A stretch of DNA of 64,000 nucleotides, from contig CAVUMX010000003.1 in NCBI GenBank assembly GCA_963742725.1, forward strand, positions 930,001-994,000, read 5' to 3'. The notes beneath the pieces are model-generated. The model was given only the letters and a program-made list of their open reading frames with translations, ran no database searches and was not told the DNA's origin. Shown here piece after piece: positions 33,801-40,693 of this stretch. The position numbers were made by a program, and so were the translations under genes. Positions within the stretch are counted from its first letter, which is position 1, and each line of letters starts with the position of its first letter. This DNA comes from CAVVAL01 sp963742725 (GTDB lineage: Bacteria > Actinomycetota > Actinomycetes > Mycobacteriales > Cryptosporangiaceae).

Positions 33801-34350
33801 CGACACGTGCACCACCCTCGCCACCATCCACGACCGGACGGGCGACCCCGAGCGCGCCGTCGCCTGCTACGAGCGCGCGCTCGCCCTCGCCCGTGACGCC
33901 GGTGCCCGGCACAGCGAGGCCCAGGCCCTGATCGGCCTCGCCACCGCCACCGCCACCGGCCCTGGGCCCGACGCCACCGGCCCTGGGCCCGACGCCGCGG
34001 GTCCGGCGCGCGACGGTGCGGGTCTGGCGGCCGGCGTCGCGGGTGGTGGCGCGCCCGGCGGGGCCGCGCGGGTGGACGCGGCGAGGGCGGCGCTCGCGCT
34101 GACGTCGGAGGCGGGGTTCCGGCTGCTGGAGGGGCTGGCGCTGACCGCCGCCGCCGAAGCCGCCGGCTCGGTGGAGCTGGCGACGCGCGCGCTCGCCGTG
34201 CACGAGGAGACCGGGCACCGGCTGGGCCGCGCGGCGACCCACCTCCTCCTGGCCCGCCTGACCGGCGCGGCGGCGCACGCCGACGAGGCGGCGGCGCTGT
34301 TCACCGAGCTGGGCAGCCCCGACGCCGCCGAGGCCCGCGCCCTCCTCTGA
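30835..34350 (+). CDS. AfsR/SARP-type regulator: XRE HTH, BTAD, NB-ARC and TPR
   Basis: 1171 residues from ATG 30835. Order of parts: XRE-type HTH (about 5-65, LRTGLSQQDLAARAGMSVRALRDLEQGR), OmpR-like winged helix (about 80-165), bacterial transcriptional-activation domain (165-305), NB-ARC ATPase with Walker A TGTAGVGKTAL (about 360-370), and VLIVLDNAAS as Walker B. An Ala/Gly-rich linker and at least seven TPR-like repeats (about 770-1050) follow, then another low-complexity linker. Such proteins activate secondary metabolism after NTP-dependent oligomerisation. No biosynthetic cluster abuts it; the lanthipeptide operon is 6 kb away. Confidence 0.9.
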   Translation: MRTGLGALLYGFRLRTGLSQQDLAARAGMSVRALRDLEQGRVARPRAQSVQRLVAALDLPATDRDLVLAAMSGETGGGALQVGVLGPLSVLRDGAPVEIRSAMVRDLLGLLAIQPNQLVSRDEIVDVLWGEEPPRTCVRLVHGYVGQLRELLEPDRSRRDAGGVLRHLRGGYRLDLPAQSLDLVRFDELVGAGALADALDAWRGPVLADAGERLRAHPVVIAVGQRRIATVLAAADESLAAGDADAATAHLRAAAADEPLHEGVASRLVLALAVAGEQAAALQLYGTVRERLADELGIEPGPELADAHLRVLRGQPATTVDSQPVPAQLPPDVPAFTGRQEHMAELDALLRTASRAVTIASVTGTAGVGKTALAVHWAHRVADRFPDGQLYVNLRGYSSGPTMEPIDALARFLRALGVPAERVPTSADEAADLYRTLLAGRRVLIVLDNAASPDQVRPLLPGSPDCMVVITSRDALSGLVAREGAHRLPVDVLTPDEAGSLLRRVLGDERAAAEPDATADLARLCAYLPLALRIAAANVVAEPDGTVAEYVERLAAGNRLAALEVEGDAQAVVRAALKLSYATLGEPARRLFRLLGLVPGPHFTAAAAAALTGCGEVEAGQALARLAHAHLVDRRGRGRYRFHDLLRLYAAELAAAEDGAAACAAATARLHEYYLDGVEAAAGLLYPEKLRLPSGVEARAGAAGAAGAAGPGAAVAAGGLDHAGASAWLDAERRNLLAVIRTGTGPIVWRLADGLRGYFFLRLSAVDWLAASTAGLAAAEATGDVPALAASHLSLADLYWFRGDRDQAIARYGRALAHARASGWIECQAAALSNLGLLYRQAARWHEAIDHFTQALDQNRLAGRAAGEAAALSNLGIAYWELGRLADAADAYAHALDLYRRIGSRAGEATTIANLGEVHHLLGDMKQAREHLEQALILHRDVGDRGSEAETLRCLAALHRDTGAYGDARATADAALTLAEDTGHYRLEADTCTTLATIHDRTGDPERAVACYERALALARDAGARHSEAQALIGLATATATGPGPDATGPGPDAAGPARDGAGLAAGVAGGGAPGGAARVDAARAALALTSEAGFRLLEGLALTAAAEAAGSVELATRALAVHEETGHRLGRAATHLLLARLTGAAAHADEAAALFTELGSPDAAEARALL

Positions 34351-34362
34351 CCCCACGCGAGC

Positions 34363-34386
34363 GTGCGGGATTTCGCGATCCCACAC
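34363..34386. terminator. imperfect hairpin between convergent genes
   Basis: GTGCGGGAT (34363-34371) pairs with ATCCCACAC (34378-34386) with one mismatch and a 6-nt loop. It lies between the convergent SARP-type and helicase genes and reaches up to the helicase stop. Confidence 0.4.
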
Positions 34387-34389
34387 CCG

Positions 34390-36033
34390 TCAGCGTTCGC
34401 GGCGGATGGTCCAGCGGCGGCCCTTGATGGTGGTGCCGCGCAGCGCCGCGATCACCTCGTCGGCGGCCGTCTCCGGGACCTCGACGAGCGAGAACCGCTC
34501 GGCGATCTCGATCGCGCCGATCTCGCGCCCGCGCAGGCTGGACTCGTTGGCGATGGCGCCGACGAGGTCCTGCGGGCGGATCTTGGCGGCGCGGCCGGCG
34601 CCGACGTAGAGCCGGGTCATGCCGCTGGCCTGGGGACGCGAGCGCTTGGCGGCGGGCTTGTCGTCCCGGGTGGGCCGGGGCGTGACCTCGGGGATCTCCT
34701 CCTCGTCGTCCGATCCGCCGCTGGCCTCGTGGGCGAGCTTGACGGCGGCGAGTGCGATCTCCATCACGTCGAACTCGTCCGACAGGGTCTCGACGACGCT
34801 CCGGAACCGTTCGAGGTCGTCCTCGAGGAGGCTTTCGCGGAGTGCGGCGCGGGTGAGTTCGAGGCGCCGGGCGTGCAGGTCGGCGACCGTCGGCACCTTC
34901 TCCAGGGGGATCTTCTGCTTGGTGACCCGCTCGATCGTCTTGATCATGCGGTGTTCGCGCGGTTCGGCGAGGGTGATGGCGACGCCTTCGCGGCCGGCGC
35001 GTCCGACCCGCCCGATCCGGTGCACGTAGGACTCGGGCGCGGACGGCACGTCGTAGTTGACGACGTGCGTGAGCGTGTCGATGTCGAGCCCGCGGGCGGC
35101 GACGTCGGTGGCGACGAGCAGGTCGGCGGTGCCGGCGCGGAGCCGGCCCATGACGCGGTCGCGCTGTTCCTGGTTCATGCCGCCGTGCAGGGCCTCGGCG
35201 CGGTATCCGCGCCCGTTGAGCGTCTCGGTGAGCTGGTCGACCTCGTCGCGGGTGCGGCAGAAGACGATCGCGGCGGTGGGGGACTCGATGTCGAGCACAC
35301 GCCCGAGCGCGGCCGGCTTGTGGGCGCGCGGCACCAGGTAGGCGTTCTGGCGTACCTTCGGCGCCTCGCCGGGCGCCGCGGACTCGCGCTCGATCAGGAT
35401 CCGGATCGGTTCGCGCAGGTGGCGGCGGGCCATGCCGTCGATCCGCGCGGGCATCGTGGCGGAGAACAGGACGGTCTGCCGCTGCTCGGGCGTCTCGGCG
35501 AGGATCGCCTCCAGGTCTTCGGCGAAGCCCATGTCCAGCATCTCGTCGGCCTCGTCGAGGACGACGGTGTCCAGGGTGGACAGATCGAGGGTGCCGCGCT
35601 TGACGTGGTCGAGCGCCCGACCGGGGGTGGCCACGACGACGTCGACACCCGCCGACAGCGCGCGGAGCTGCCGGACGATCGGCTGCCCGCCGTAGATCGG
35701 CAGCACGCGCACGCCGATGTCGCGCCCGTACCGGTGGATCGCCTCCGACACCTGCACGGCCAGCTCGCGCGTCGGGACGAGCACCAGCGCGTGTGGTCCA
35801 GGTCCGGATCCGGGGGTCGTGAGCCGGTGCAGGATGGGCAGCGCGAACGCGGCGGTCTTCCCCGTCCCGGTGGCGGCCTGACCGAGCAGGTCGCGGCCTT
35901 CGAGGAGCCGCGGGATGGCTTCGCGCTGGATCGGCGTCGGCTCCTCGTATCCGAGGCTGGTCAACGCGGCCAGGAGTTCGTCGCGGAGCGACAGGTCGGC
36001 GAACGTGGTGGGGCTGTCGGGGGTGGACGTCAT
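34390..36033 (-). CDS. deaD: DEAD-box ATP-dependent RNA helicase
   Basis: 547 residues. All helicase motifs are present: Q motif (GYEEPTPIQREAIP), I (ATGTGKT), Ia (PTRELAVQ), II (DEAD in VLDEADEMLD), III (SAT), V (ATDVAARGLDID) and VI (HRIGRVGRAGREG). The C-terminal domain (about 465-547; TRLYVGAGRAAKIRPQDLVGAIANES) is the DbpA/CsdA-type RNA-binding fold, so the CsdA/DeaD group fits best. It remodels structured RNA in ribosome assembly or cold response. Confidence 0.95.
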   Translation of the reverse strand: MTSTPDSPTTFADLSLRDELLAALTSLGYEEPTPIQREAIPRLLEGRDLLGQAATGTGKTAAFALPILHRLTTPGSGPGPHALVLVPTRELAVQVSEAIHRYGRDIGVRVLPIYGGQPIVRQLRALSAGVDVVVATPGRALDHVKRGTLDLSTLDTVVLDEADEMLDMGFAEDLEAILAETPEQRQTVLFSATMPARIDGMARRHLREPIRILIERESAAPGEAPKVRQNAYLVPRAHKPAALGRVLDIESPTAAIVFCRTRDEVDQLTETLNGRGYRAEALHGGMNQEQRDRVMGRLRAGTADLLVATDVAARGLDIDTLTHVVNYDVPSAPESYVHRIGRVGRAGREGVAITLAEPREHRMIKTIERVTKQKIPLEKVPTVADLHARRLELTRAALRESLLEDDLERFRSVVETLSDEFDVMEIALAAVKLAHEASGGSDDEEEIPEVTPRPTRDDKPAAKRSRPQASGMTRLYVGAGRAAKIRPQDLVGAIANESSLRGREIGAIEIAERFSLVEVPETAADEVIAALRGTTIKGRRWTIRRER

Positions 36034-36124
36034 GCCACCAGTATCCGTGCACGGGCTGTCACCGCATGTCCCCGCCCGTGTAGCACCGCCCGCGTGTCGG
36101 CGAGGCCGCTGCTATGGTGCGGCG

Positions 36125-37396
36125 ATGGACGAGGAGGAGCGAACGTCGGGAGCGGGGACCCCGGTCGCACCACTCGTCGAGAACTACGCAGCGCAGCTAT
36201 ACCACTACTGCACAACGCTCCTGTCCGATCGCGACGCCGCCGCCCGCGCGGTGAGCAACGCGCTGCTGGCCGGCTCGGACCGCATCGGCGACCTCGCCGA
36301 CCCGCACAAGCTCGAACTGTGGCTGATGGCGCTGGCCCGCAACGAGTGCCTGCGCATCGATCGCGCGAACCGCGAGGACGGCGACGCCGTCGACCCGCTG
36401 CGGGAAGACCGTGTCCTGCGCGAGGTCGCCGAGCTGATCCACGCCCACGCGCTCGACCACCGGGGCGTGGCGGCGGTGCTGGGCACGTCCGTCCGGCGGG
36501 CCCGCGGGCTCGCGCTGAAGGCCGAGACGGCCGTGCTGGAACGCCGCGTGATGCCCACGCGCGGCGGGTTGACGCCGCTGCCGGACGATCTGCCCGCGCG
36601 CGTCCTCGCCGAGGCGGAGAGCGCCGGCCGCGCCGCCTATCGCGGTGAGGTCGCCCGTCCGCTGCGGCGTTCGGGTTTCCCGGTACCGCTGGACCAGCCG
36701 AACCAACGGCGCCGCATGCTGCTGCTGGCGGGGGTTGCCGCCGGCCTGGTCGTGGCCGGTTTCGTCCACGCCGTGCCGTTCGGCGACGACGCCAACCGTG
36801 ATGTCGTCCTGAGCGTGGGGGAGCCGGACCAGCCGCTCGAGCTGCCCCCGGCCACCGACCCGGCGAGCCCGTCCGGGTCGGCGTCGAGCAGCCCCTCGGC
36901 CTCGAAATCCCCGTCCCCGTCCCCGTCGCCGTCGGCGAGCCCGTCGCGGTCCGCGTCGACGTCGCCCACGGCGGCTCCCCGCAAGCCACAGCCGCCGGCG
37001 CCGAAGCCGCCGCCCGCGCGCGTGCCGGCTCCGCCGTCCGGGCAGATCACCGGCATCTTCGGCGACTGCCTCGACGCCGGCGCCGGCGTGGTCGAGCTGC
37101 GGCGGTGCGACGGCGGCGCCGACCAGCGCTGGACGGTCGGCTTCGACGGCACGCTCCGGACCCTCGGTGGCTGCATCCAGGCCGAGGGCGGCGGCACGGC
37201 CAAGGGCACCCGCGTCGTGCTGGCCGGGTGCGACGGCGCGGACACGCAGCAGTGGTTCGAGGGCGCGGACGGGTCGGTCCGCAACGGGCGCTCGGGCACG
37301 TGCATGGACGGTCCGAACAACCGCGACAACCCCGTCACCGTCGAGATCTGGTACTGCACCGGCGGCGAGTACCAGCGCTGGAGCCTGCCGTCGTGA
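36125..37396 (+). CDS. sigma-factor-like domain, TM helix and extracellular ricin-type lectin
   Basis: 423 residues from ATG 36125. The N-terminal 165 residues resemble an ECF sigma factor: region 2-like YAAQLYHYCTTLLSDRDAAARAVSNALL with LWLMALARNECLR, and a region 4-like helical segment (HRGVAAVLGTSVRRARGLALKAE). A single TM helix follows (about 200-217, MLLLAGVAAGLVVAGFV), then a long Ser/Pro linker and a C-terminal ricin B-type domain (about 305-423) with QRW, QQWF and QRWSLPS QxW repeats. The topology places the lectin outside and the sigma-like part inside. It may sense polysaccharide at the surface, but whether the sigma-like part binds DNA or polymerase is unknown. It overlaps the S4 gene by 4 bp. 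Confidence 0.82.
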   Translation: MDEEERTSGAGTPVAPLVENYAAQLYHYCTTLLSDRDAAARAVSNALLAGSDRIGDLADPHKLELWLMALARNECLRIDRANREDGDAVDPLREDRVLREVAELIHAHALDHRGVAAVLGTSVRRARGLALKAETAVLERRVMPTRGGLTPLPDDLPARVLAEAESAGRAAYRGEVARPLRRSGFPVPLDQPNQRRRMLLLAGVAAGLVVAGFVHAVPFGDDANRDVVLSVGEPDQPLELPPATDPASPSGSASSSPSASKSPSPSPSPSASPSRSASTSPTAAPRKPQPPAPKPPPARVPAPPSGQITGIFGDCLDAGAGVVELRRCDGGADQRWTVGFDGTLRTLGGCIQAEGGGTAKGTRVVLAGCDGADTQQWFEGADGSVRNGRSGTCMDGPNNRDNPVTVEIWYCTGGEYQRWSLPS

Positions 37397-37629
37397 TCCG
37401 CTCCGTCGCGATCGACGACGACACCATCCGGCTCGGCCAGTTCCTCAAGCTCGCCGACCTGGCCGAGGACGGCAGCCACGCCCGGGAACTGCTCGACGCC
37501 GGCGAGGTGACCGTCAACGGCCGTCCCGAGGAACGCCGGGGCCGCCAGCTCCGCCACGGCGACGTCGTCGCGGTCGGCGGCGAGAAGGCCCGGCTCGTCA
37601 CCGCGTCAGGCGACTCCACAGGAAGCTGA
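37393..37629 (+). CDS. S4-domain RNA-binding protein
   Basis: 78 residues from GTG 37393, overlapping the previous stop (GTGA). A single S4 fold: IRLGQFLKLADLAEDGSHARELLDAGEVTVNGRPEERRGRQLRHGDVVAV, as in YbcJ/RlbA-type small S4 proteins that bind rRNA or structured RNA. Its 3' end overlaps the convergent prolyl oligopeptidase gene by 32 bp. Confidence 0.88.
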   Translation: MIRSVAIDDDTIRLGQFLKLADLAEDGSHARELLDAGEVTVNGRPEERRGRQLRHGDVVAVGGEKARLVTASGDSTGS

Positions 37630-39640
37630 ACACCAGCGCCTCCATGAACGCGAGCTGCTCATTGTTGGCGCCGCCGCCGTGCCCGCCCTCGACGTTCTCG
37701 TAGTACCGGACGTCGCAGCCCAGCGCATCCATCGCCGCCACCATCTTGCGGGCGTGCCCCGGGTGGACGCGGTCGTCCCGGGTGGACGTGGTGAACAGCG
37801 CCGGCGGGTACGGCCGTCCCGGCGCGAGGTTGTGGTACGGCGAGATGCCGCGGAGGAAGGCCCAGTCGGCGGGGTCGTCCGGGTCGCCGTACTCGGCCAT
37901 CCAGGACGCGCCGGCGAGCAGCTGGTGGTACCGGCGCATGTCGAGCAGCGGCACCTGCGCCACGACGGCGCCGAACAGCTCCGGGTACGTGGTGAGCATG
38001 TTCCCCATGAGCAGGCCGCCGTTGCTGCCGCCCTGGATGCCGAGCTGGTCGCGGGTCGTGACGCCCCGCTCGACCAGGTCACGGGCGACGGCGGCGAAGT
38101 CGGCGTAGGCGAGCGGGCGTCCGGCGCGCAGCGCGGCCTGGTGCCAGCGGGGCCCGTACTCGCCGCCGCCGCGGATGTTCGCCACCGCGTAGATGCCGCC
38201 GCGCGCCAGCCACGCGCGCCCGTCGGCGGCGTCGTAGCCGGGCACCCTGGCGACCTCGAACCCGCCGTACCCGGTGAGCAGCGTCGGGCCCGTGGCGCCC
38301 GGGCGGGCGATGACGAAGTACGGGATCCGGGTGCCGTCGGCGGACGTGGCCATGTGCTGGGTGACGGCGAGTCCGGTGGCGTCGAACATGGCCGGCGAGG
38401 ACTTCACGTCCTCGGGCGGCGACGTGCCGAGTTGCCCGCGCTGGAGCGTCGGCGGCGTGAGGAACCCGTCGACGGCCAGCCAGTACTCGTCGCTGTGGTG
38501 CGGATCCGTGGCGACGACCGACACGGTGGCGAACTCGGGCAGGTCCTCCAGGGCGGCGTGGCGCCAGCCGTCCGGGCCGGGCGTCACGACCTCGACCCGG
38601 GACCGCACGTCGGAGAGCGTGGTCACGAGCAGGTGGTCGCGCGTCCAGTCGTACGACGTCAGCGCGGTGTGCTCGGTGGGTGTGAACAGCACGTCGAGGT
38701 CGCGCCCGCCGGCCAGGTAGTCGTCGAGGCGGGCGGCGAGCAGGGCACCGGCGGGGTGGGTGACGTCGCCGACGGTCCACGGCGTCCGGGTCTCGATCAG
38801 CAGCCACTCGCGGTGCGTGGTGAGGCTCGCGTCGTCGGGGGCGTCGACGCGGAGCAGTTCGTCGCCACGGGTTTCGTCGGTAAGGATCAGGTACAGCTCG
38901 CTGTGGTAGAAGTGGACGCTGCGGTAGAGCAGGTCGCGCTCGTGGCCGGGCGACTGGTCGCGGACCGCCGAGACGATGAGATCGCTGCTCCGTGCCTCGT
39001 ACACGGTCGCCGCGTCGGCGAGCGGGGTGCCGCGCCGCCATCGCTTGACGATCCGCGGGTACCCGGAGTCCGTCATCGAGCCGGGACCGAAGTCCGTGCC
39101 GACGTACAGCGTGTCGGCGTCGATCCAGTCGCAGGTGGTCTTCGCCTCCGGGACGGCGAACCCGCCGGCGACGAACGTCCGGGTGGCCATGTCGAACTCG
39201 CGGACCACGACGGCGTCGGCGCCGCCCCGCGACAGCGACAGCAGGCACCGCTCGTACCCCGGTTCGAGGAACTGCGGGCCGCGCCAGACCCAGTTCTCGC
39301 CCTCGGCGGCGGCGAGCGCGTCCAGGTCGAGGACGACGTCCCAGGCGGGGGAGTCCGTCCGGTAGTCGGCGAGGGTGGTGCGCCGCCACAGTCCGCGCGG
39401 GTGGTCGGCGTCCTGCCACAGGTTGTAGAGGTGGTCAGCGCGGCGTACCACGTACGGGATGCGGTCCTCGGCGTCGAGCGCGCCCCGGATCTCCGTCCGC
39501 AGGCTGTCGAACAGCGGCGACGGGGTGAGGTCGGCCACCGCGGCCGTGTTGTGCTCGGTCACCCAGCGCAGCGCCGCCGCACCGGTGACGTCTTCCAGCC
39601 AGAGGTGCGGGTCGCCCGCGTCGTTGAGAGCGTGTGCCAC
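37598..39640 (-). CDS. prolyl oligopeptidase family serine peptidase (S9A)
   Basis: 680 residues from the GTG at 39640; the frame continues to 39691 but the N-terminus HALNDAGDPHLWLEDVTGAAALRWV marks the family start. A seven-blade propeller (about 70-405) gates an alpha/beta-hydrolase domain. Catalytic Ser in GIQGGSNGGLLMG, Asp in TRDDRVHPGHARKM and His in VEGGHGGGANNEQ. No signal peptide, so cytosolic cleavage of short Pro-containing peptides is expected. Confidence 0.92.
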   Translation of the reverse strand: MAHALNDAGDPHLWLEDVTGAAALRWVTEHNTAAVADLTPSPLFDSLRTEIRGALDAEDRIPYVVRRADHLYNLWQDADHPRGLWRRTTLADYRTDSPAWDVVLDLDALAAAEGENWVWRGPQFLEPGYERCLLSLSRGGADAVVVREFDMATRTFVAGGFAVPEAKTTCDWIDADTLYVGTDFGPGSMTDSGYPRIVKRWRRGTPLADAATVYEARSSDLIVSAVRDQSPGHERDLLYRSVHFYHSELYLILTDETRGDELLRVDAPDDASLTTHREWLLIETRTPWTVGDVTHPAGALLAARLDDYLAGGRDLDVLFTPTEHTALTSYDWTRDHLLVTTLSDVRSRVEVVTPGPDGWRHAALEDLPEFATVSVVATDPHHSDEYWLAVDGFLTPPTLQRGQLGTSPPEDVKSSPAMFDATGLAVTQHMATSADGTRIPYFVIARPGATGPTLLTGYGGFEVARVPGYDAADGRAWLARGGIYAVANIRGGGEYGPRWHQAALRAGRPLAYADFAAVARDLVERGVTTRDQLGIQGGSNGGLLMGNMLTTYPELFGAVVAQVPLLDMRRYHQLLAGASWMAEYGDPDDPADWAFLRGISPYHNLAPGRPYPPALFTTSTRDDRVHPGHARKMVAAMDALGCDVRYYENVEGGHGGGANNEQLAFMEALVFSFLWSRLTR

Positions 39641-39716
39641 CCCGCCATCGTGCCTGGCCCGCGCACGATCCGTGCCCCGACGCGCGGACACGGTCAGCGG
39701 CGCAGCGCCCAGGCGA

Positions 39717-40286
39717 CTAGCGCCGTAGCGCCCAGGAGGCGATGACCCCGCCGACGAGTCCGAACAGGTGCGCCTGCCACGACACGTCGGACTGGGTCGG
39801 CAGCACGCCCCACAGGATCGACCCGTACAGCAGCGCCACGACGATGCCGACCGCGATGTCGACGGCGTTCCCGTCGAGGAAACCCCGCAGCACGACGTAG
39901 CTGAAGTAGCCGAAGATCAGCCCGCTCGCACCGACGGTGACGGTGGCCGGCGGCGCCAGCAGCCACACCGCGAGACCCGACGTGACGACCACGATCGCGC
40001 TGGCGGCCAGGAACCGCCCGAGCCCGCGCAGCGCCGCCAGGAACCCCAGGACGAGCATCGGCATCGTGTTCGCCGCCAGGTGCTCGAATCCGGCGTGCAG
40101 GAACGGCGCCGTGACGATGTCAGGCAGTTCGGCCGGGTCGCGCGGGGAGATGCCGTGTACGTCGAGGGCGCTGCCCATCGAGGCGTCGACGATCTCCACC
40201 GCCCACAGCAGGGCGACCAGACCGACGACGGCGGTCGCCGCGCGTAAGGGGGACGAGGTCCGGCGGCGGGTGAGGTCGTCGGGCAC
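39717..40286 (-). CDS. rhomboid-family intramembrane serine protease
   Basis: 189 residues from the GTG at 40286, with GAGGGG just upstream; the frame runs further upstream without coding character. About six hydrophobic helices. The catalytic dyad is visible: Ser in VTVGASGLIFGYFSYV and His in SWQAHLFGLVGGVIASW; HAGFEHLAANTMPMLVLG carries the family HxxxN-type loop. It cleaves membrane proteins within the bilayer. Divergent from the lanthipeptide operon. Confidence 0.9.
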   Translation of the reverse strand: MPDDLTRRRTSSPLRAATAVVGLVALLWAVEIVDASMGSALDVHGISPRDPAELPDIVTAPFLHAGFEHLAANTMPMLVLGFLAALRGLGRFLAASAIVVVTSGLAVWLLAPPATVTVGASGLIFGYFSYVVLRGFLDGNAVDIAVGIVVALLYGSILWGVLPTQSDVSWQAHLFGLVGGVIASWALRR

Positions 40287-40373
40287 GCCCCTCAGTCTGC
40301 CAGTACCTGGCACCGCGGAAATAGCGGACGGTCGGCGAGAAATCGGACGGTATGCCTTGCCGCGCAGCGCAAA

Positions 40374-40399
40374 GGTTCCTGCCTCATGGGGCAGGAACC
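40374..40399 (+). promoter_or_regulatory. perfect 10-bp dyad upstream of the lanthipeptide operon
   Basis: GGTTCCTGCC (40374-40383) and GGCAGGAACC (40390-40399) around a 6-nt loop, 95 bp before the lanA start codon and 87 bp from the divergent rhomboid start. It could be an operator or a transcript hairpin. It is not shared with other promoters I checked here. Confidence 0.45.
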
Positions 40400-40494
40400 G
40401 GCTGACCTGCGTCAACCGCTGATTCCATCGGCATCGACGAACGGGGCGGCATCCCGGCCGGCCCGACGGCGTCGGAACATGACAGGAGGTAGCG

Positions 40495-40689
40495 ATGGCT
40501 ACGGACATGTTGGAGAGGGCCGAGGCGGTCGTCGCCCAGTGGCGGACGAGCGCGGGCGCTGACAACCCGGCAGGACCGCTGTACGCGAGCGGCGAGTACG
40601 CCGAAGCGGACATCATCGTCGCCGGGTGGCCCGAATCGGGCCGGTGCGGCACGGCGTGTACGTACTCCCGTACCCGGCAGTGCTGCTGA
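40495..40689 (+). CDS. lanA: class II lanthipeptide precursor (LanA)
   Basis: 64 residues; ATG with a strong AGGAGGT site 4 nt upstream. An acidic helical leader (MATDMLERAEAVVAQWR, then GEYAEADIIVAG) precedes a Cys/Ser/Thr-rich C-terminus ending GRCGTACTYSRTRQCC. The likely cut is after VAG, giving a core of about 20 residues with four Cys and five Ser/Thr. The stop is 4 bp before the LanM start, which makes the assignment firm. The core does not match nisin, lacticin 481, mersacidin, actagardine or cinnamycin types as I know them. The ring pattern and activity are unknown. Confidence 0.87.
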   Translation: MATDMLERAEAVVAQWRTSAGADNPAGPLYASGEYAEADIIVAGWPESGRCGTACTYSRTRQCC

Positions 40690-40693
40690 TCTA

